Shown piece after piece: positions 10,956 through 20,645 of a DNA stretch of 64,000 bases. The position numbers and the translations under genes are program-made. The stretch lies in the NCBI GenBank assembly GCA_036927565.1, contig JAYESD010000006.1, positions 106,613,353 through 106,677,352 on the forward strand, written 5' to 3'. The notes beneath the pieces were generated by a model. It was not told the origin of the DNA and ran no database searches. It saw nothing but the letters and a program-made list of their open reading frames with translations. The DNA is from Tuctoria greenei (Eukaryota > Streptophyta > Magnoliopsida > Poales > Poaceae). How positions within the stretch are numbered: position 1 is the first letter of the stretch; the number at the start of each line of letters is the position of its first letter.

Positions 10956-12068
10956 AGAGATCTGGCCAGTCCACGGGTTGTACGGTGTGGGCCAGGGCGC
11001 ACCTCCCTGGCCAGTGCCACCAGTACCACTACCAGTAGGAGCAGTGGACGTAGGAGTGCCGCCAGCACCTCGTCCTGTGCGCCTCCCGCCGCGACGTCGA
11101 CGAGTACCACTCCCAGAGCCAGCAGAGGCACCCGGGGTGGTAGGCGGAGTACGTGGTCGCGGTAGTGGTCCCCCAGAAGACGGTGGGCGTGAGGGCTGCC
11201 CAGAGCCATAGAAGGCTGGGCAGGCCCAGAGGTAGCAGATCCACTAGTTGTGATCTCCTCAAGCTCGAGATCAGACCAGACCTTCTCGAAGGTCGGTGGC
11301 GGCTCCATACGAAGAAGCCAGAAGCGAAGATGGCTGAAGCGCTCGTTCAGGCCGTGAAGGACCCGAAGTACTAGAGTGCTGTCAGCAACCGGCTCGCCAA
11401 GGTCGCGCAAGGAGTCAGCCATGCCCTTCATCTCTCCACAGTAGGCAGAGATGGAGCGGTCACCCTGCACTGTAGTCTGGAACCGTGCGTTAATGTGAAG
11501 AGCCTGAGTCGCACGGTTCCCCAAGAAGTGGTGCTCCAGTATCTGCTAAGCCCAGCGCGCGGTCCCCCCACCGCGCTGTCCGACAAGCTTGTGCAGATCG
11601 TCGGCGAGAGTGCCAAGGATCCAGGAAAGGACCAGACTGTCCATGCTGATCCAAGAGTCATCCCACAGGGCGTCGTCCTGCTGGACATGGTCCACAAGCT
11701 GGTACCGCCGCAACGTGAGGAGGAACTCATTACGCTAGCGGACATAGGTGGTGGAGGTACAGCTCAGAACAGTCGGCACTAGTGTCCGAATGTTCTGAAC
11801 TCCAGCTTCCTGGGCGTGTAGAGCGGCGGTGAGCGACGCCGAGTATGTGGAGTGCACACTGGTGTCTGAGGTGGGCTCGTACGTTGCGCTCAGCGACCGG
11901 TGAGCGCTCTCCTGGATCTAGTGCGAGAGAGCAGCCGCTGAAGCGCGCTCCTTCTCTAAGGCAAGAGCGAGTGCCCGCTCGCGCTCACGAGAGGCTGCTA
12001 GAGCCTCGAAGACACCGGAGGTGTCCGCGACCGTCGTGGTGGTGTGGTAGGAGGCGCCAGAATCAGGG

Positions 12069-12290
12069 ACCGGAGAGGGGGGGGGGGGCGGCAGCGGCCA
12101 GAGGAGGGGCGGCGGCCAGGGGGGGAGGCGGCCAGGGAGGTGGCGGTGGCCAGGGAGTTGGCGGCGGCCAGAGGGGGGGTGGTGGCGGTCAGGGGAGAGG
12201 CGCCGGCCAGAGGAGGGGCACCGGCGGCGGCCAGCAGGGGCGCGCCGGCGGCGGCCAGGGGAGGTGCGCCGGCCATAGGGGGGGCGGCGG
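12069..12290 (-). repeat. G-rich minisatellite in Cop-B leader
   Basis: The plus strand shows irregular tandem units of about 15-24 bases built on GGCGGCGGCCAGGGG, with G runs up to about ten bases. On the minus (element) strand it reads as C-rich and encodes Pro, Ala and Arg. Long open frames on both strands here result from its composition and are not genes. Confidence 0.8.
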
Positions 12291-12323
12291 CTAGGGTTAG
12301 GGTTAGGGTGGTGGGGATTAGGG
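12288..12323 (-). repeat. Telomere-like CCCTAA units in Cop-B 5' leader
   Basis: The plus strand has three TTAGGG-type units in a row followed by a fourth a few bases on. On the element strand this is AACCCTA repeated just after the primer site. It resembles the telo-box of many plant 5' leaders rather than a telomere remnant. Confidence 0.6.
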
Positions 12324-12326
12324 TTT

Positions 12327-12339
12327 GGCTCTGATACCA
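12327..12339 (-). promoter_or_regulatory. Cop-B primer-binding site (tRNA-iMet)
   Basis: TGGTATCAGAGCC on the minus strand directly abuts the LTR end with no spacer. Confidence 0.9.
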
Positions 12340-12455
12340 TGATAGAAGGCTAGAATAATGCTTGATTAACCAAAGGTCTAGGTACATATCTATAGATACA
12401 TAGATGGGCCGCTATACAGGCTAGGCCCAAACACATAACTCAACACAGTCCAACA
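12340..12455 (-). repeat. Cop-B 5' LTR (116 bp, very short)
   Basis: In minus sense it runs TGTTGGACTGTG to GCCTTCTATCA, with TG/CA ends, directly followed by the primer site. Gypsy protease/RT frame resumes at 12456 without other sequence. At about 116 bp it is short for a plant copia LTR. The other LTR is deleted, so the outer edge rests on the TG end and the gypsy frame. Confidence 0.75.
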
Positions 12456-13079
12456 TCAATGACAAGTTCAATTTCTCAATCAGGGTGCATACCTGGTAGT
12501 TCTTCAGGAAACACATCCGAAAACTCACAGACAACTTTAACCTCCTCTATTCCCACAACTTGATTGAGTCGTATCTTTTGAATTGGTGCTTGATTAGGAC
12601 GAAACTCAACCTTTGTGCCATCTGTATGAGTTAAGCACACTGTTCTAGTAGAACAATGGATCACCCCTTTGTACTTGGTCAACCAATCCATTCCCAAAAT
12701 AATGTCTATCCTAGTGATTCTAGCACAATAAGGTTTCTAAGAAAGCTACCCAGCTTATGCTTATGCTCACATTAGGGCATACTTGTCTTGTTAACATCTC
12801 TCCTCTAGGAGAGTTGACTATTAACACTCGAGTCATTAGTGTAACGGTCATACCATGTATTCTTATGAATTCTTTGGCTATGAATGAATGTGTAGCACCA
12901 GAGTCGAATAATACTGTAGAAGGGTGGGAATAAGCAGAGAACATACTAATATCCATGTTAGATGCGTCTTGAGCTTCCTCCAGAACAACATGGTTGACCC
13001 GACCTTTGGATAGGTTCTGCGGCGGTGGCTTCTTCGGACACTTGTTGGAATAGTGACCCTTCTCATACAAATGTAGCAA
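12456..13079 (-). pseudogene. pol: Gyp-G protease and first codons of RT
   Basis: On the minus strand, YEKGHYSNKCPKK near 13060 is the end of a gag zinc knuckle. The aspartic protease site LFDSGATHSFIAKEF follows near 12900. After a stop and frameshift near 12715 the text GMDWLTKYKGVIHC is the usual end of gypsy protease. EFSDVFPEELPGMHPD near 12500 opens the RT domain. A TGA follows, then EIELVID before the Cop-B LTR. The catalytic RT core that should follow is absent; it was lost in the Cop-B deletion. Confidence 0.88.
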
Positions 13080-13099
13080 GCTCCCCGAGCGCTGGTGTC

Positions 13100-14132
13100 C
13101 GAAGCTTTGTTTTTCTATTGAATCTGTTGTGGCTGCCCAAGTGGACGAGGAGTTGAAAACATTGGGTGCTATTGATACATTTGTGGGTGTTGTGGTTGCA
13201 TCTGTTGGTACTACTGGCGAGCATATGGCGCCTGGGGCTTGAATGTATAGTTGTTGGAGTACCGTTGCCCTTGATTAATATCCATGGGGCGACTCATGTG
13301 TCCTGGCTGTTGTGGGTTAAAGCAAGGGCGGTTGTTGCTGACTGAGGATTGTCCCATCACCATCTTCCGCTTGTGCTCTTCTCCATCACACTCCTTCTTC
13401 TTTCCATGGTTTAAGCCTTATCCACCAAATGTTGAAGGTTAGTGTAATCAACTGTATCTCCTTATCCAACTCCTCCTTGAAACAAAATTGCTTCTTTGCA
13501 TCAATGTCCACATCTCTAGGGGTGTACTGGGACAACTGTGTAAACTTATTCAAATACCCCCGCAAGTTCATATTCCCTTGCTCCAGTGCGAGGAACTCCA
13601 GACTCTTTGCTTGAATCTCTCGCTCTGGTACATGATGATTGCATAAATTCTCTATGAATTCCTCCCATGTAACGTTTTCTAAATTAGCATGGGCTACTGT
13701 GAAAGCGGTCCACCAATCAGCTGTGGGTCCAAAGAGCTGGTGTGACGCTAGTAGTACCCTTTCCCTTCATACACATTGAACAATCCTTAGTTTGTTCTCA
13801 ATCATTTATATCCAATCATCTGCATCCATAGGCTCCACCGCATTTGAAAAGCATGGAGCTTGAGTATTTATAAAGTCCCTAAACAAAAAACTTGGAGGTG
13901 CTAGTGGTGGAGGAGGTGGAGGTGGTGGTGCTTGTTGAGCTTGCTCCATATTGTTCACGATCTGCGTCAGATTTTGCATCATTTGCATTTGCATTGCCAA
14001 CATTTGTTGCATTTGATTTGCTACTGGTGCCCCACGGGCACCCCTTCCATTCCACTGTGGTAGCTGAAAGCCTTCATTGTCTTGATTGTTAAGGGGCACA
14101 CCATGACCAAGTCCTCTTCCTCTGCTAGCCAT
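13100..14132 (-). pseudogene. gag: Gyp-G gag
   Basis: The ATG at 14132 opens MASRGRGLGHGVP, followed by a Q/M-rich segment (QMQQMLAMQMQMMQNLTQ), a proline run (PPPPPPPPLAPPSFLFRDF) and EPMDADDW near 13810. The retrotransposon gag domain continues through frameshifts at 13800-13386. Recognisable parts are TWEEFIENL, REIQAKSLEFLALEQGNM and LRGYLNKFTQLSQYTP. A Q/P/Y-rich stretch (13080-13380) leads to the zinc knuckle. Capsid function is known for the family. This copy has several frameshifts and stops. Confidence 0.85.
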
Positions 14133-14348
14133 CTAAATTTGTGGTGCTGTTTTAGAATAAATAGACACGAGAGTAACAATTCTATACGATTTCCCACTAT
14201 ATGCATCAATGAGGAATATGAGCACTGAAAAATTGTTTATTGAAGCAAACTAAAACATAAGTAAATAACTACTCATAAGAAAATTCATACAACTCAAGAG
14301 TGCAAAATACGTCACTACTCGCTCTTATTACAATAATTGGGTAAATTC
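14133..14348 (-). other. Gyp-G spacer between 5' ORF and gag
   Basis: AT-rich, 216 bp, with stops in all frames. I see no primer site here, which suggests the ORF on its right belongs to the same element. Confidence 0.5.
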
Positions 14349-15110
14349 CTAATCTTGAGCTGCATTGTAAAGCGAGGGCTGCACCCGCTCCTCAGGGTCC
14401 TCAACGGGATCATCATCATCGTCATCAGGGTCGCTTTCGGAGGACTCGTTGTCGAGTGGTGGTGAGTTAGCAAGTGGTTGTGGCACAGAAGGCTCCTCGG
14501 AGGGTGGCTCCTCATCTGAAGTCTCATCTAGTGAAGGTGACCCACCTCGGCCGACACGACAGTCCAGGGAGACTGGGACCCACATTGATGTATCAGTTGC
14601 ATAGCCGTCCGGGTCCTCATCAGTGATCCGATGATACCTTTTGATCATCTTCTCGTAATGCTCGGTGAGGTGAAGTGCATTTTGTATCTCTTGTTATGCC
14701 CTCTGAAGTTGGACAATAAGACGCTCCACATTGTCCACCGCTTGCTGAGATTGTGAAAGGTCCAGGGGTCCCTCCACATGCCTAGTGCTGAAGTTGGCAG
14801 TACCACTTGGACATTGCGATGTGAATGCGTGCACTGTGTTCTCCAGTTGGAATCGATAGGAATGACTCTAGAAAGTGACTGCTTCCCAGCTAGCATCTTG
14901 CTCCGCGTATCGACAGGAGCTCCCCCAAGTAGGACTACTGTGTATCTTGAGTAGCTCGTCATCGTAGTATACAAAGATCCTGCAAGACCATTCCATTCTA
15001 CCAGGGCGATGCACCCCGATGGAATGGTAGGAGAGCGAGAGCCTCTTATGCCTGTAGCCAGCAGCACGAAGCACAGCTTGGAGTCGAAGTCATAGGCGTC
15101 TGCTGACTTT
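14349..15110 (-). pseudogene. ORF upstream of Gyp-G gag, function unknown (interrupted)
   Basis: Reading leftward from the Sir-D insertion at 15110, the best frame gives SADAYDFDSK, then AAGYRHKRLSLSYHSIGVH and EWSCRIFVYYDDELLKIHSS, with a stop near 14868. A shifted frame continues with QSQQAVDNVERLIVQLQRA and LTEHYEKMIKRYHRITDED, probably helical. It ends in an acidic proline-rich tail (SDEEPPSEEPS, SDPDDDDDDPVEDPEERV). It lies 216 bp before gag on the same strand with no intervening LTR. I therefore read it as an accessory 5' ORF of the gypsy element. I cannot exclude an unrelated older sequence. The 5' end lies beyond Sir-D, outside the window. Confidence 0.55.
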
Positions 15111-16781
15111 TGAAAGTACATTTAGGCATCCCCGTGGGTTTTGGTTGATTGATGATGACAATTAAGAGACTAATGAGCTAAGTTTATCTTAAGCACAGGT
15201 GTAATAATTGAAAGGAGACAAAATCCCTCAAAAAGGAAAAGGTTCAAACAGGCGTCAAAGGCTCAAGCGTAGAAATTAGGGTTTCTCTGGTGTTGAGTTT
15301 AGACAAGTCATATCATGTGTGAGGGTGGTTGTATCATGTGCATTGAGATCATTCTAGGGGGCTCAAAGTGGTGGTTGAGAGAAAAACCTAAGTGAGAAGC
15401 CAAAATGAGAGAAAACACTAAGTGGCCGGACTACTCCGGGCCTATGGCCGGAGTAGTCCGGGTCATGAAGATTAGTCCATTTTGGGTCGGACTAAATGTC
15501 TCTGGATGAGTTTGGACTTGTCCGTATGGGTACGGACTAGTCCTTTCTTCCCTTGGTGAGTGAATTTGGAGCTAAGTCCTGGGAGGCCGGACTTGTCCGC
15601 CATAGAGACTGGACTAGTCCGGAACCCCCAGAGTTGTCCATTTTGGGACGGACCAAAGCATTCTGGTTGAGATCGGACTTCTCCGTTGTGGCATAGACTA
15701 GTCCCTTTGAGACTTAGTGTGAGAAACCTAGCCAAACCCTAGAAGGCAGAACTTGTCGGCCCCAGTGGCCGGACTAGTCCAGGCCTACCATGTTTAGTCC
15801 GTTTTGGGACGGACTTAACCATTATGTCCGACTTCGAACTAGTCCGTTGTTGGTTGGAGTAGTCTGTGTTGTCCGTGGCCATTTGAAATTCAAACATTGG
15901 CGTGCATGTCATCTGTTTTGTCGATCGATGACGTGAAATTGTCGATGGTCCTAGAAGGCCGGACTAGTCCGTGGCATAGGGTCGGACTAGTCCGGGGTTG
16001 TCCTGGTGGCAACAGTTAGTTGATGGGACCCGTATAAAAGGGGATCCCCGACCCCTATTTGTTATCTCTCAAACCCTAGCACCGCCACAACTAACCTAGA
16101 TCCTTCTAAAGCCTTCTACTTCGCCTTCTAGCCCTCTAAGATCAAATCATGAAGAGATTAGGTTTTGCCAAGGGGAGTGAAGGAAGATCATCGTGCTTTG
16201 GCTCTCGGTTTGATCTATTGAACATTGTGTTGTGTTGTGTTTTGTGGCTTGTGTGAGTTGAGCTTCAAGTGCTCCTTGCTGTATTGATTCTTAGGAGCCT
16301 CAACTTGTGAGCAGCCCCAATCAAACATGGTGATTACCCTTGATATAGCGGAAACCTAACCGGCCATTGTGGTGGCTTGGTGAGAAGAGGGTCAATTGAG
16401 ACTTGATCCTTGTGTGGACTTCTCAACGTGGAGCTGAACCATGGGATAAATCTTGTCTCACTTGTCGCTTTACATTTGGTAATCACTAGAATTGCTATTA
16501 GGGTTCATATTATTCTTCATCTCAATCTTAATTGAAATGTAGTAACCTAGTTTCTTGCACTTGTTAATCTAAGTTTTACTAGGTTGCTAAACATTGCATA
16601 TATCTTTGGTGAACCTAAATTCCGCAAACAACTTGTAGAATTCAAGTTTTTAGGTTTTCACCTTGTGCTGAGCAGGCTAGTCCGGCCCTGTCCAAACAAG
16701 TCCGGTCTCAGGAATTTAATCTCGTTTGATTAATCCATTTCAGGTTTTATTACCTATTCACCCCCCCTCTAACGACTTTCA
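15111..16781 (+). repeat. Sir-D 5' LTR (1671 bp) with palindrome array
   Basis: It begins TGAAAGTACATTTAGG and ends CTCTAACGACTTTCA. It is followed after TT by the primer site. Between about 15420 and 16010 it carries roughly twenty copies of CGGACTAGTCCG-type motifs, exact or with one or two changes, and a few more near 16690. A TATA box is at 16033-16040. The downstream half (16040-16780) has the conserved pre-end motif TATTCACCCCCCCTCT. It diverges from the other Sirevirus LTRs and represents its own subfamily. Confidence 0.9.
16033..16040 (+). promoter_or_regulatory. TATA box in Sir-D LTR
   Basis: TATAAAAG directly after the palindrome array, a typical LTR core promoter position. Confidence 0.65.
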
Positions 16782-16783
16782 TT

Positions 16784-16795
16784 TGGTATCAGAGC
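16784..16795 (+). promoter_or_regulatory. Sir-D primer-binding site (tRNA-iMet)
   Basis: TGGTATCAGAGC two bases after the LTR end (spacer TT). Confidence 0.9.
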
Positions 16796-16859
16796 AGGCT
16801 TCTCCACCAACAGTCTAACAACTCAGAGAGGAAATAGGCGGAAGGGGTGGCAACGAGAT

Positions 16860-17434
16860 TTCAGTGATCGTCGATGACGACAAGACAAAGAACGTTGATG
16901 TTCTTCAAGATAATCCAAATGACGACGAAGAAGTTCGTCTACTCAAGGCATGACTTCTTGAGAAGCTCAATGTACCCAAGAAGGAGATCAAGCCGATCGC
17001 TCCAATCAACACCGACAATGGGAGTAGTTCACAAGACTACTCCCGGTATCCTTACAATTATGATCGATTAACCACAAGCAATCATTACTTATCCATTCCT
17101 ATTGGCAAACCTCCTCAATTTGATGGAAATGACTATTCTATGTGGAAGCATAATATGAAGATGCATCTCATTTCCTTAAACCCTAGTTTGTTGCAAATTG
17201 TCTTGACAGGTGTCCATCTTTGCAAGAATGAGGAAGACATTACTCCGTAGTAAGCTGTCCTCCTCCATCGCGATGCTCAAGCCATTGGAGTAAATACCTC
17301 CTCATTGACTCGAGAGGAGTTCAACCACATTGAAGGATTGGAGGTGGCCAAGGAAATACGGGACACCCTCAAGATGGCACATGAGGGCAACCATGTCATA
17401 CGAGAGGCGAACATCGAGATGACAGAAGGAGAAC
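16860..17434 (+). pseudogene. gag: Sir-D gag, N-terminal piece
   Basis: A degraded gag frame. It reads DDDKTKNVDVLQDNPNDDEE, a stop, then SSQDYSRYPYNYDRL and the Sirevirus gag signature PPQFDGNDYSMWKHNMKMHL, ISLNPSLLQIV. Tandem TAG-TAA stops sit near 17250. The frame resumes as SSLTREEFNHIEGLEVAKEI and IEMTEGEL, where Sir-E is inserted (17435). It aligns residue for residue with gag of Sir-E, Sir-F and Sir-K. The start ATG is not preserved. Confidence 0.85.
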
Positions 17435-18749
17435 TGAATGTGTCCTAGAGGGGGGTGAATAGGCCTTGAAAATTTCCTGCACACTTAATAGAGTTGTCAA
17501 AAACCTGTTTGACCGGACTAGTCCGGTTGTGTGGGCGGACTAGTCCGGTGTGCTTAAATATGTGAATTGATTAAATGTTATTTGGGAAACTAGTTTCTTT
17601 TAGCAGCGGAATTGAGAAAAACAGATACTTTGATTTAAGATTATTGTAAGAATGCACGTGAAAACATATAAGCAACTTAAATTGATGTTTAGTAATCAAG
17701 TGATCTACTGAACAAAATGTAACGGAAATAAGGCACAAGAGACACGAATTTTTATCGAGGTTTGATCGCACCACAAGATCTATGTCCTCGTTGAGGAAGC
17801 TCATACAGAGTCGGGTCTCCAACCCTTTCCCTCTTCAGGTCACCACACAGGCCGACTTGATTCAAATAGCACGGGAAATCACTGAGTTTGTGGGGCATCC
17901 TCACACGTTGAGGGCTCCCACGAGAATTACAACGAAAGAAGCGATCAAATACACTTGAAAATATTACAATGCAGAATATGAGTGTAGAAAGATAAAACCC
18001 GAAGAGCTCACAACGAAGGAATGACGATCACCCAATCCGGAATCCATGTGTTCAATTGATTTTACTCTTTTTGCACTTTAGATGTGTGGGGAGATGTGTT
18101 TTGGGCTCTTGGGACAAGGTGGCCGCGGTAGGGTTTGTATTTCAGCAGTATTCGACGTGTGTTTTCTGAGGAAAGCCGTGGATCCTCTTTTTATAGGGTT
18201 TCCAAAAAGTTACCTTTGTAAAACCCTAATATCGGACTAGTCCGGTGCATGTCCGAACTTGTCCGGTCACACTGCAACTCGATGTCCCGAAAGTTTGGCG
18301 GACAAGTCCGGTTTGAAATGGACTTGTCCAGCCCTATAAAAGGATAAACTCCAGAAAGTCTGGCGGACTAGTCCGGTTGGAAAATGGACTTGTCCGGCCC
18401 TATGTGAAGATGGACTCCAGAATGTCTGGCGGACTAGTCCGGTCCATGATCGGACTAGTCTGGTGCACTGTGAGATGTTAGGTTAATTTTAAAACCCTTA
18501 CACCTGCGCAAGGTCATGAGCTCTTGGAGTGTGTCTTTCATACACACCCTATAAATTTAAAATCTAATTTGTTCTTCTAAATTCCATCAAAGTATTCCTC
18601 TTTGGACACCACTCCATTTTTCACCTTTTGTGTGCACCGAGCTGTTTCACTTTGTTTGTCTTGCAATCATCTCAATAGTTTCATTAGGATCTCATATGTT
18701 TGTCATCAATTAGCCAAAACCCACAAGGGATATCCTAGATGCACTTACA
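17435..18749 (-). repeat. Sir-E 3' LTR (1315 bp)
   Basis: The plus strand runs TGAATGTGTCCTAGAGG to TAGATGCACTTACA. In element sense it starts TGTAAGTGCATCTAGG. It abuts the PPT at 18750. Palindrome motifs occur near 17515-17550 and, in a denser array, at 18230-18470. A TATA box is at 18188-18195 on the minus strand. Confidence 0.93.
18188..18195 (-). promoter_or_regulatory. TATA box in Sir-E 3' LTR
   Basis: TATAAAAA on the minus strand; the 5' LTR has TATAAAAG at the matching place (27835-27842). Confidence 0.55.
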
Positions 18750-18764
18750 ATCTCCCCCTTTTTG
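18750..18764 (-). promoter_or_regulatory. Sir-E polypurine tract
   Basis: On the minus strand CAAAAAGGGGGAGAT lies directly before the 3' LTR. It is the primer for plus-strand DNA synthesis and is identical in type to the tracts of Sir-F, -H and -K. Confidence 0.9.
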
Positions 18765-18819
18765 GTGATTGATGACAACCATTTGAGATATCACAATTGT
18801 GAATAATATTTTGATTTTT

Positions 18820-18887
18820 ATAAGGTGTGCACATATGAGAATAACGATTAATCCACAAAAAGCTTCTCACATATGCACACACCTTAT
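18820..18887 (-). other. Conserved 3'-UTR stem-loop of Sir-E
   Basis: The arms at 18820-18841 and 18864-18887 enclose a 22-base loop. The basal ten bases ATAAGGTGTG pair perfectly with CACACCTTAT. A second block around CATATG pairs after two mismatches, and GAGAA with TTCTC closes it. It sits about 55 bp before the PPT in element sense. Sir-F, -H and -K have the same hairpin with compensated base changes. Confidence 0.75.
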
Positions 18888-19315
18888 GGTGGGTTGCCTA
18901 ACAGGTTTGTGATCAACAAAATGTGATGAACTAAAGATAAACAATAATGAACATAGAAGTAAGCATTAGAGCAACAATAAGCATCACACATGGGAAAGGA
19001 AATATTGCATTACAATGTTTTTAAAAATAGGCACATGTCCTCGATCACAAAAGCTTAATAACTAATACTAGAGATAGTTCGAGTCTCAATCTAGTCTCAA
19101 TCTCTCCCTCTTTGGCATCAAGGCACCAAAAAGGGAAAAATCGAGGGGAATCACTCATTGCTGCTCCCTTCTCCAGTTTCAGTCTGATCTTCATCTTCAC
19201 CATCATCGTCATTCACCGGAGCAGGATCTTCCTCTGAGTCCTTGTAGGCGGGCGGTGATCCAACCGGCTCAATCTCAAGCTTTTCATAGATAGACTTTAT
19301 ATTGGCATTCAAATA

Positions 19316-20645
19316 CTATTGATGTTTACGCTGCCTGTCTTTGATCTTGCAGCAGCAGGCAAAGATGGAGGAGAGCATTTTGAGGATGCCACTGGAGGGT
19401 TCATGGATAGGAGAGGAGCCAGGAGGAGCAACTGCATCATGAGATTGTTTAGACCTCCTCTTTGCTGCGGGGGAGGAAGGAGTAGTTGGTGCTGAGGGAA
19501 GGGTGTACTCCGTGGGCTTTTGTGGCTTCAACCCCGTATGACAAACATCCTTGACAAACTCGAGTACGGTCACTTTCTCAATCATGAATAGGATGTATGG
19601 TGCATACCCGCAAGACCTATTGGGAGTTATTGAGATGTTCACAATGTCGTTGTATATGAACTCAAAAACATTGAACGGTCTCCTTCCACTAATGACCTTC
19701 ATTAGGGTCCTCAAGGTTCCTTGTATAGTCCCCGCATCTCCATCTTTCGGGGCTATTGTCTTCCTCAACACTCTGTTGAGGAGCACAAAGAAGGCTTCAG
19801 ATATTTGATGGTGGGAGGAACATAGGGCATCCTGGTGTCATACAGGAACTTAAGCTCATCCATCTCCAAAGGTTGTAGATTGTGGATGACAAGCTCATGA
19901 TCCAGAGTGTGTTCGAGGTGAAGAATCCTTGCAAATTCATCATAAGTGACACTATACTTGGAACCATGAGCCATCCAAGTAAGAATGTCTCCATCACCTC
20001 GGGCAAAGCAGGGGGTGGAGTAAAATTGGGTAATAACTTCATTGTTCCAGTTATACTCAAAGGAAAGCAGTTCCTTCAGACCGTGCCTCTCCAAAGCCTC
20101 AACCACCTCACGAAAAGCAGGATACCTCTTCGACTGCAGGTATCCAACATTCAGCCATTGACTCTCCACTAAAGGATTCTTCATCTTCATGTAAACGTGC
20201 TCATAGTAGTCTACATGGAAGTTGCTCAGAATCTTGGGTCAGAGCATTGTTTAGGTTGATTATACACTTCAATCTTTCTGAAGTTATCAGCTAGCTCACC
20301 CCCTTTCCCAGTGAAATCCTCACTAGAAGGCTGCCTATTGTGGTGACTGGGGTTTTTCATCTTCAAGGGCCCAATGGGACCACTAGCAAGTCCCTTCCCT
20401 TTATTGAGGGCCCTTTTTGGCCTTCATGAGCTCTCAACAGCAGCTTTTCCTTGAGCCTTTTTGACAATAACCTTCCTCTTCTTAGGCAGATTGTCGTCGG
20501 AGGGTGGAGAGTGGACATTGACATCATGTCTTTTCTTCATAATTCTCTCCTTGGCTCTCCTCACTCTTTTGTGTTGAACTTCTTCATCAAAGTGGAAAGA
20601 GCTATCATCCGAGCCTGAAGACATCGTGCCTAATAAGGAGTTCAC
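19316..20645 (-). pseudogene. Sir-E 3' ORF (env position), decayed
   Basis: The extra ORF downstream of pol. The N-terminal part (20645-20424) has MSSGSDDSSFHFDEEVQ and a lysine/arginine-rich segment (KRVRRAKERIMKKRHD, LPKKRKVIVKKAQGK). The core follows after a frameshift from 20190: SQWLNVGYLQSKRYPAFREV, ERHGLKELLSFEYNWNNEV, TWMAHGSKYSVTYDEFARIL. A second frameshift near 19790 gives LLNRVLRKTIAPKDGDAG and PNRSCGYAPYILFMIEKVT, then an S/P-rich linker and SGILKMLSSIFACCCKIKD. The same protein is encoded in Sir-F, -H and -K. Its position matches the envelope-like ORF of Sireviruses. The core resembles the family called putative plant transposon protein, but I could not test that. Confidence 0.75.

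Larger units (their letters stand above)
10868..12340 (-). pseudogene. gag: Cop-B gag with GC-rich N-terminal leader
   Basis: One minus-strand frame holds the whole gag, with internal stops near 11918, 11740 and 11548. The UBN2-type gag core is clear: GNRATQALHINARFQTTVQG, then AYCGEMKGMADSLRDLGEPV and LRVLHGLNERFSHLRF, then DLELEEITT. Before it lies an arginine- and glutamate-rich, probably helical segment (ASRERERALALALEKERASA). The N-terminus is a proline/arginine-rich leader from a GC-rich minisatellite. The first in-frame ATG (12340) is formed by the last LTR base plus TG of the primer site. Near 12050 the leader carries a copy of the protease motif DSGASYHTT. Whether the leader is translated is uncertain; the core is not in doubt. 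Confidence 0.8.
7478..12455 (-). mobile_element. Cop-B: 3'-deleted Ty1/copia element inserted in Gyp-G RT
   Basis: This minus-strand copia element has a short 5' LTR (12455-12340), an abutting primer site, a GC-rich gag leader, gag, protease and integrase. It stops at a deletion junction near 7478-7486, where gypsy RT resumes. RT, RNase H, the PPT and the 3' LTR are gone, together with roughly the first two thirds of the Gyp-G RT. Right of the LTR, TCAAT is the putative duplication; its partner was deleted. The element was later split by solo LTR Cop-A2. Its GC content is much higher than that of the Sireviruses in the window. Confidence 0.85.
6026..15110 (-). mobile_element. Gyp-G: Ty3/gypsy element, the host of all other insertions
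   Basis: This is a minus-strand gypsy element in gypsy order (gag, protease, RT, RNase H, integrase), read right to left. Visible pieces: an upstream ORF (14349-15110), gag (about 13100-14132), protease and the first bases of RT (12456-13079), the end of RT with RNase H (6941 to about 7477) and integrase (6026 to about 6680). Cop-B and a deletion replaced the middle of RT. Cop-A1 cut the integrase end, and Sir-D cut the upstream ORF at 15110. Neither LTR is in the window. The integrase and RNase H look chromovirus-like (KWEEISM, YHPGKANVV), but the clade is not settled from this. Confidence 0.85.

Noticed and set aside
10605..11165. 186-codon plus-strand ORF
   Set aside because: It is the antisense shadow of Cop-B gag and protease in GC-rich DNA, with no recognisable fold.
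11845..12294. Long glycine/arginine-rich ORF on the plus strand
   Set aside because: It is a composition effect of the G-rich minisatellite; the opposite strand holds the gag frame and there is no domain.
12288..12323. Interstitial telomere
   Set aside because: Only about four imperfect units, placed exactly in a retroelement leader.
14349..15110. Host gene fragment
   Set aside because: Same strand and close spacing to Gyp-G gag with no LTR between favours an element ORF; kept as an uncertain element ORF instead.
15420..16010. Palindrome arrays as CRISPR or as satellite DNA
   Set aside because: Spacing is irregular, copies are degenerate, there are no cas genes, and the arrays sit at fixed positions in LTRs of a eukaryotic retroelement.
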